Shown: one piece after another, positions 58,101-64,000 of the stretch
Position numbering within the stretch: the stretch's first letter is position 1
Layout of the letters: every line of letters starts with the position of its first letter
Assembly: GCA_963971285.1 (NCBI GenBank)
Contig: OZ020244.1
Coordinates: forward strand, 21,886,001 to 21,950,000
DNA from: Astropecten irregularis
Lineage: Eukaryota; Echinodermata; Asteroidea; Paxillosida; Astropectinidae
Direction: 5' to 3'
DNA: 64,000 nt
Position numbers and translations under genes: made by a program
Notes under the pieces: model-generated
The model's database searches: none
The model's input: the letters and a program-made list of their open reading frames with translations, nothing else
What the model was told of the DNA's origin: nothing

Positions 58101-61100
58101 GCAAAAGAGATATGTGCAGTGGAAATAATGTGTGAAGTGATCGATGTAGGTGATGAAAAATATTAGAATGTATTTAAATCAAACTGTGGGACAAAAATTA
58201 TGGGACACGGCTTAAGACTATTAATCGAATAACATTGGAGGTTATCATGGTCTCCTTTCTCTTCACAACAATATGGACATTCTTTTAGAAATGTTTTCCT
58301 ACCTGCCCCATTTTAAGTAGCAAACCGTACTTCCAATGATGCCTGTACAGGGCACCATGTGTATTTGTGCGGCACATGACGATTAGTCTCGGCACCAGCC
58401 CCAGGGGCGCACCGAGTGGAAACGTGTACCTCCAGCCAATCTGTGCGTCACCTTTGAAGGGCTTTGGCGTCCAGTTTAGAGTCTACATGGGTAGAACACG
58501 AATAGACCAATCACCACGTGGAATGTAAATTTAAATACAATTTCAATAATCGAGCCTAGAGCGGCCGAGATACAAGGTTGTAAAATGAAGGGATTCCAAA
58601 GTCGGAACCAGTATGACTAACTACGTTCACAATCACACACAAACTAATATTATATCGATGGCTTTATCGTTCGAGTTGAAGCTTACCGATGTGGGTAACC
58701 AACTAACAAAATGATTTGATGTAGCACCATGGTAAGTAGGATTTGAAGCTTTGCATGGTGAATAGATTGGAATTGAGTAAGATCTAGACTATATGCTGTG
58801 CTCCTGCCGTGCCGAACTTAATTGCAGCAATAGCATGGCAGTAGTATGGCAGTTGCGCTAAACGCCGAGCTGAATTGAAATTGTCGCGCCACTGCCGTTC
58901 CGAATACCGATAGCGCGGCAGACCCTGTTGAGCCAAAGAGCTTGCCGTGCTGAGCTCAAATTGCCGAGCCAAATTCACGCTATACGCCGTGCTATTGCCG
59001 TGAAACTTGAAAATGTATAATCATTTGAGTTCGACACGGCAGTAGCACGGTGTATAGCCTAGGCCTAAGAAATGCGGAGACACCATGTATAACACTCTTC
59101 TTGGAAGGTGAGAAGGACAGCGTTGAGATTGGAGTATTCTCGACATTTCGACCATGTGTGCTCTGGCCGTCCTCAGGAGAGAGAGTGCACCATGATGTTG
59201 TACCAAGTGTTTTATGAATTCATGGTGCTCTAAAGAGAACAATTCCGTGCAATAAGTTATGTTCGTCGTCGGAATCCCAATTCAGTATAGAATTCATTCT
59301 AAACATGACCCTCCGAGACGATTTGAAGAAAAACTCATCATCCTGTCTCTATTTAACAAGCATTACAACACACTAGGTATTATTGACAAGCCTCTAAACT
59401 TACTGGTCCCGTGTCAGGCGTTAATCCGAGCAGGGGTACTCGATGCTGAACCTTAGCCAGGAGACCCGGGTAGTTAGGTAACTCTAAACATTTCCTCTCA
59501 GAATCCCCGTGTGCATCAGCTGCTCTGTTCAGAAATCCCAACCTGGCCATCAGATCAATGACTAGTCTGGTTTGCTTCTCGTTCATGTTGAAATCCTATA
59601 GAAAAATCGCACACGAGAGTGGTGATACCATACTGATATGAAACACAGAGGTGATTAAAGGTACAGTACAGGATTGGTAACATACCCAAACAGAAAATAA
59701 TGTTATTGAAAAGTGAACAAAGACAAATTGACTGGAGCAGGATTCGAACCGGCGACCTCCTGAATACCGTACTGGCGCTCTGCCACGTTGGTGGTGACTC
59801 CAATAGTCAATTATCTTTGTTCGTTTGGAACAAAGAAAATAATGTTACAGATTTACGTTTAACATTCAGGGTATGAAGATGGTACTGTATGGTCGAAATA
59901 TACCGTTAAAATATTCCGCCCGAAATGGTGTATCTATTCAGAAATGAGTAAAACAACGGCCGAAAACAGTTTTGATCTCGGGGTAAGATCAAAACCATTC
60001 TTTATGTTTTATAAGAAAAATTGAGTCGGGTCTTCGCTATTTTCTCGTGACGCATCAGATGTCCGATTGAGCTCAAATTTTCACAGGCTTATTATTTCAT
60101 GTACATGCTGGATTAGACAAAGTGTGAGTGCTGTTCTGTGACCTTTACCAATTATGTATTGCTCAGTGTCAGAGTCCAGTCCGGCTTCGTGCTTGATGAA
60201 CAGTTCATGTACATCGTGTGCTGATACCACCACATTGGCGTTCTTTCGCATCACCTTTAAGACTTAAGTGGATTTCGGAATTTATATAGTCGGTTTATAC
60301 CTGCCAAAGAAGCGGGAAAAGACATTCCCTGACCAGTCCCTCCGTGGCTACCTCCTCCAGAGCTTGCACTAGCACACCAGGGTTGGGCTTCCTGCTATTC
60401 CCGCCCTCCACCTTGGGCCAGAACCTCTTGGCCTCGAATCGAAAGGCCTTCTGTGTGTCACTCATGTGAACGAGGCACAGGGCTTTAGCAAACTCTGTGG
60501 GATCCATGCAGACTAGACTCACGTCCCCATCAGAAAGGCCGCTGTAGGATTGTAAAACACCCTGGGAAAAGGAGGAAAACAATAACAGCTGTTAAGCACA
60601 AAAGTAATGCTTAGCACAAAATTTCATGCTCAATAAAACAAACCACCATTAAATAGTCAATTTGATATTAATGGTCAGCAAACAACAGCCAAAGAACAAT
60701 CACAAGTGATACACAACACGTCCACGGTTAATTCTGTTTTGTTATTAAGACAGAAATTGCATGGTTTGCAAATGTTTGTGCAAAGCAGGGCCTTGAAATT
60801 GGCCCAAGACCTTTGTAACACCTTAGTGTAATGATTTATAAAGAAAATGACCCACTCGTTCTAAATATCTGCAGACGTTGATTAACTTATACCAATGAAA
60901 CAATGTCTTTTGAATGAGACTGAGTGAAGTTCACAAGAAGGCTATTAGACCAATAGACCAACGGATTCAAAGATAAATCCCACAAATTACATCAACACTT
61001 TTCCACGAGTGGAGCTGGGGGCTCAGGAGTTTCGTTTGGTAGTGGAAATGGTATAATAGCTGATATGGGAGGCGTTTACAATATGGTTCAATTTATGTAA

Positions 61101-63904
61101 TAATGATGCTTAGATGGGCGTCACCACAAAATCAGCGTGAATAAGTGAGGCTGAGTTCTCTGTATCAGACGGCCGAGAAAAGACGTTTTATTTGGCAAGC
61201 CAACATTTCCGTTTTACATCACTTGTTTGTTTGCGTGGGTTGGTAAACATATTTTTCTCTAAAATTTTCTCGGGCAGAATTTGAACCGTCTGCATTGGCA
61301 TTGAAACGATCAACCAATCAGAACACAAGAATGCAAGATACGTTCCCAAGGAGACTCACCGAAGTCTCCAAGAAGTTGAGTTCTCTCTGTTCGGTGTCGG
61401 AGTCAAGTCCGACTTCGTGCTTGATGAACAGTTCATGTACATCGTGTGCTGATACCACCACATTGGCGTCCTTTCGCATCGTGCCGATCTCATCATAAAC
61501 TTCGGCAGTGGATGGCCGGATGGGCATACTGTGCTGGACTGGGGCTCCTCTGCTGGCCTTTATGACTGCGTTGAGAATTTCCTTCCGTACTTCGTCGAGA
61601 CCCTACATGTAAATCAATCATAGACAATCTTGTGAGTGGCTTCATGGCTTCTGACTGCCAAACGAACAATTGACAATTAGGGACACCACCAACATAGGGC
61701 TGGATAGCTCAGTTGGTATAGCGCCGGTATATACGGTATTCCGGTGGTCGCTGGCTCGAATCCCACTCCAATCAATTTCACCAAACTCATCGTAACTTAC
61801 CATCAATCGTAGGACTTTTGATGCATTGAAGCCCAACGTGGGATAGTGGTTTCATGGCATCTGACTGCCAAACGAACAAAGATAACTTTTAGGGACACCC
61901 TCAACATAGGGATGGATAGGTCAGTTGGTACAGCGCTGGTACACGGTATTCCGGAGGTTGCTGGTTCGAATCCCACTCCAGTCAATTTTTCTTTGTTCAC
62001 TTTTCAATCTGATTGTGATTGGGATTAATAATACACTCATCAATCATTCATACCCTTGCCGTTCTACTGCTACATGTCACAATGGACGCAGGGGGCTTAG
62101 GGAAACCATCCAGTAAATCTTCCAAGCGGTTGATCCGATGTTGACATTTTGGCGTCCTTGGCTCAGGTAGATTTCTATACCAAGAGATCAAGTGAACACA
62201 AATCACTTTTTTATCTTGATTAACATCATTTACAATAATTATGCTTCAACTAGTTTGCAAATTTAGGTCATAAACGGTGGAATTTTTCCTTCCTGGAAAT
62301 TGCATATAGTCTGTCCCAACATGAGAGCTGGATGTACGATGTCCCCGTTTTTCCATGACAATACAACAGCTGTGATAAATACGACAGATGGAAAACAACT
62401 TCCCTCCTCTATGGTGTTCCAAAGACGACACATCGCGTCGCCGTCGCCGTCGCCCCTTCACGAAGCGACGCGATGTGTCGTCTTTGGAACACCATAGAAA
62501 CATACAGTTAAAATATTTCTGCCTGAAATGGTGTATTTATCCAGAAATTAGTCAAACAAAGACCAACAACAGTTTTGATCTCGGGATCAAAACCATTCTT
62601 GATGTTGTATAAGAAAAATTTAGTCGGGTTTTTGCTATTGTAACGACACTATTTTCTCGTGACTCAGATGTCCGATTGAGCAAATATTTTTACAGGTTTA
62701 TTATGTTATTTGCATGTTGGTTAAGGCAAAGTGTGGGATTTGTTATGTGACCTTTACCAATCATATATTATATACCTTTAAGCTATCTCGTTTGTACTGA
62801 TTCTCTTTTTGACTTCATGGATGTACGTATGGATATGAAAATCAATACCTGAGATTATGAAGTTCTTGCTGCACCTTCTGTATGCAGTGAGCGTGTCTGT
62901 TCCGTAAGATACCGAGAATATCTTGGCATTTGTCTGCGTTTCTGTCGACTTGACTGAGCCTGTCCACGTGAGTGCCGACTATCACCACTGCGCTACCAGG
63001 AAGCTACAAATAATTATGCAGGTGTGAACATAGATCGGGGATTAAGTTTAAAATGGGGATCAAGTTTGAAACGAAGGGGATTAAGTTCAAAACGAAGGGG
63101 ATTACAAAGAGGGTTACGTTTGAGACAAAGGGGGTTCAGTTTGAAACAAAGTGGGTTCAGTTTGAAACAAAGACGTTTCAGATTGAAACAAAGGGAGCCG
63201 TACAGTTTGAATAAATGATGGTTCAGTTTGAAACAAAGACGGTTCAGTTTGAAACAAAGACGGTTCAGTTTGAAACAAAGACGGTTCAGTTTGAAACAAA
63301 GACGGTTCAGTTTGAAACAAAGACGGTTCAGTTTGAAACAAAGAACGATACAAGTCGGGAAAGTCGCGGTGGTAATTTGTTTTCTAAAGGTTTGTGTTCT
63401 GAGGTTATAAGGTAGAACTGAACATTAATCATATTGAATCATTCATTCTCGGACTTCGTTTATAACAACAACTTCATTTTAATTTAGGTGTGTCTCACTT
63501 GGCCCAGATGTCTGCATAATATCAGGGGCCAACTTGAATTTCACGGCCCTGCTTAGCATACACAAATTGCTAGCCATGGAATTTCTGTCTTAGTAAAAAC
63601 GGGATAAACAACCAAATTTCGATGTGATGTCTTTTGTTCTTTGGCTTTTGTTCACTGACCATGAATATGAAATGGATTTTGTAATGGTGGTATGTTTTAT
63701 TGGGCAAGAAATATTTGTGGTAAGCAATTTGTTTGTGCTTAGCTGCTCCATGAAATTGTCCCTGGTTATATAGGCCTATACCTTTGCCCATATCAGGTCA
63801 ACAATCGTTGGCACCTCGTCACAGCTTTCTTGGCGGGTCATGTCGAATATGATCACGGGAAGAACACCCGGCGTCAGAAATATGTGATGAAACTTCTGCC
63901 AAAC
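54864..63904 (-). CDS. Roco-family (ROC-COR) GTPase with CaaX-like C-terminus (5' end beyond window)
   Basis: Twelve minus-strand exons, all in phase: 63782-63904, 62849-63003, 62054-62174, 61360-61602, 60301-60561, 59404-59595, 58303-58482, 58056-58091 (donor uncertain by 6 nt), 57383-57562, 56865-57036, 55864-56216, 54864-55154; 768 codons. The ROC domain part has FHHIFLTPGVLPVIIFDMT, then PGSAVVIVGTHVD, whose THxD is the G4 guanine-specificity motif as in LRRK2 and MFHAS1. COR follows: FLETSGVLQSY, then an all-helical part, and PLGLVPRLIV with HHWKYGLLL (COR-B). After COR come a beta-like region (VDLYVRVTVDEEG), a Ser/Thr/Pro-rich linker, a hydrophobic Ala-rich segment and the end SRMCTIM. 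Leucine-rich repeats and the G1-G3 motifs would lie upstream, outside the window. Roco proteins are dimeric GTPases acting in signalling; a precise orthologue is not claimed. Confidence 0.85.
55864..56216 (-). CDS. Roco gene linker exon, Ser/Pro-rich
   Basis: Encodes DSTLTVSQWLHWLANLDIQL, then an acidic and Ser/Thr/Pro-rich disordered stretch (RPTPSPPTRSSLSSSSSPTT), then a charged EDEIKEIKK helix. No known domain was recognised. Confidence 0.75.
58303..61602 (-). CDS. COR-domain exons
   Basis: Exons 61360-61602, 60301-60561, 59404-59595 and 58303-58482 encode the COR-A helices and the COR-B beginning. The final exon has the recognisable FPLGAPLGLVPRLIV ... YRHHWKYGLLL pattern seen in Roco COR-B. 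Exons have 81, 87, 64 and 60 codons, all phase 0-0. Confidence 0.8.
58787..59060. mobile_element. Fold-back MITE, CTATATGCTGTGCTCCTGCC
   Basis: Ends CTATATGCTGTGCTCCTGCCG and the inverse CGGCAGTAGCACGGTGTATAG, with many GCCGTGC/GCACGGC motifs inside. CTAG flanks on both sides may be target duplications. In a Roco intron. Confidence 0.7.
59705..59830 (-). mobile_element. tRNA-derived SINE
   Basis: AATTGACTGGAGCAGGATTC GAACCGGCGACC on the plus strand, that is, the antisense of the family head and B box. It is inserted inside a copy of the CAGGGTATAA-type repeat. In a Roco intron. Confidence 0.65.
60161..60252 (-). pseudogene. Partial duplicate of Roco exon 61360-61602
   Basis: About 92 bp closely matching 61391-61482 with few substitutions, open in the same frame (SAHDVHELFIKHEAGLDSDT). 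It lies in the intron 49 bp past the donor of exon 60301-60561. No good flanking splice sites were seen, so it is probably a non-functional exon fragment. Confidence 0.75.
60578..60808. mobile_element. Fold-back element of the CCAATTTCA family, variant
   Basis: CAGCTGTTAAGCACAAAAGT ... GGGCCTTGAAATTGGCCC, with CATGGTTTGC and TTTGTGCAAAGCAG. Related to 41145-41357 and 63522-63766. In a Roco intron. Confidence 0.55.
61635..61772 (+). mobile_element. tRNA-derived SINE
   Basis: GGGCTGGATAGCTCAGTTGG and GGCTCGAATCCC, followed directly by a CAATTTCACCAAACTC fold-back fragment (61773-61847). Its normal tail is replaced at that junction. Confidence 0.7.
61848..62010 (+). mobile_element. tRNA-derived SINE
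   Basis: GGATGGATAGGTCAGTTGGT and GGTTCGAATCCC, tail CAGTCAATTTTTCTTTGTTC. It is in tandem with the copy at 61635-61772 and ends 44 bp from Roco exon 62054-62174. Confidence 0.75.
62409..62497. repeat. Perfect 33-bp inverted repeat with a 23-nt loop
   Basis: 62409-62441 and 62465-62497 are exact inverse complements (CTATGGTGTTCCAAAGACGA...). The loop is CGTCGCCGTCGCC-rich. Transcript from either strand would form a 33-bp hairpin. In a Roco intron. Confidence 0.9.
62849..63904 (-). CDS. ROC (Ras-of-complex) exons with the G4 motif
   Basis: Exon 63782-63904 gives HHIFLTPGVLPVIIFDMT, equivalent to the strand after switch II. Exon 62849-63003 gives VVIVGTHVDR, with THVD in the NKxD position. 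The two join phase 0 through WAK|LPG. The donor after WAK is GCAAAG|GTATAG. Confidence 0.85.
63037..63345. repeat. 21-bp minisatellite TTTGAAACAAAGACGGTTCAG
   Basis: Degenerate units (GGGGATTAAGTTTGAAACGAAG-like) from about 63037, then near-perfect 21-bp units from about 63215 to 63345. Its short open frames (VQFETKT) are by-products. In the Roco intron following the first visible exon. Confidence 0.85.
63522..63766. mobile_element. Fold-back element of the CCAATTTCA family, variant
   Basis: GGGGCCAACTTGAATTTCACGG ... GCTCCATGAAATTGTCCC, with the TTCTTTGGCTTTTGTTCACTGACC core. It ends 16 bp before Roco exon 63782-63904. Confidence 0.6.
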
Positions 63905-64000
63905 CTATAAATGAAATGGACATGTCAAAAAGGGAAGCCTTTCTTGGGATGTAAATTGGTGTAAATGACGATTTATTAATTGCTCCTAATATTACATAAA

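Noticed and set aside
57868-58104. Long frame starting GFKHTKSS as a Roco exon
   Set aside because: Its frame does not match the phase-0 acceptor. The short phase-0 exon 58056-58091 (VSNTQNLVFTVT) joins both neighbours and fits a COR-B beta strand.
63037-63345. CRISPR array or coding repeat
   Set aside because: Contiguous tandem units with no unique spacers, in an intron of an animal gene.

Overview
This is a nuclear genomic window from an animal. Its genes have spliced introns with GT-AG and a few GC-AG junctions, kilobase-scale introns, and dense non-autonomous transposons, tRNA-derived SINEs and minisatellites. The repeat vocabulary (fold-back elements starting GGGGCCAATTTCATAGAGC, SINEs with a GGTTCGAATCC box, a CCTTGGGCAAGATGC SINE core) suggests a marine invertebrate deuterostome. 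A sea-star-like echinoderm is my best guess, from remembered repeat types rather than a search. There are no prokaryotic features.

Layout. (1) 1-15,162: a head-to-head pair of SLC23-type nucleobase/ascorbate transporter genes. The left copy is on the minus strand (first coding exon 5,693-5,908) and runs off the left edge. The right copy is on the plus strand (exons 9,376-15,162). It lacks a visible first exon beside a 200-N gap and has frame-breaking indels in its first two visible exons, but its 3' nine exons are intact. (2) 15,163-20,408: intergenic, repeat-rich, with a 24-bp minisatellite and one candidate orphan terminal exon. (3) 20,409-52,056, minus: a near-complete EEA1 (early endosome antigen 1) gene. 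I could join 37 exons, two of them tentative microexons, into about 1,321 codons. They run from an N-terminal C2H2 Rab5-binding finger through a long coiled coil to a C-terminal FYVE domain. (4) 52,057-54,863: intergenic, mostly repeats, with one possible short coding exon. (5) 54,864-63,904, minus: the 3' twelve exons (768 codons) of a Roco-family (ROC-COR) GTPase whose N-terminus lies beyond the right edge. Its C-terminus carries a Ser/Pro-rich linker, an Ala-rich segment and a terminal CTIM motif that reads as a CaaX prenylation box.

The three loci are unrelated in pathway as far as can be inferred: vitamin C or nucleobase uptake, Rab5/PI3P endosome tethering, and Roco GTPase signalling. 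Between and inside them are many fold-back elements, several with diagnostic 8-bp target-site duplications. The most noteworthy points are the apparent CaaX-tailed Roco protein, the substituted NAT signature in the right-hand SLC23, the run of 16 symmetrical phase-0 exons in EEA1, the 15-bp intronic minisatellite with a 375-bp higher-order repeat, and a perfect 33-bp intronic hairpin.
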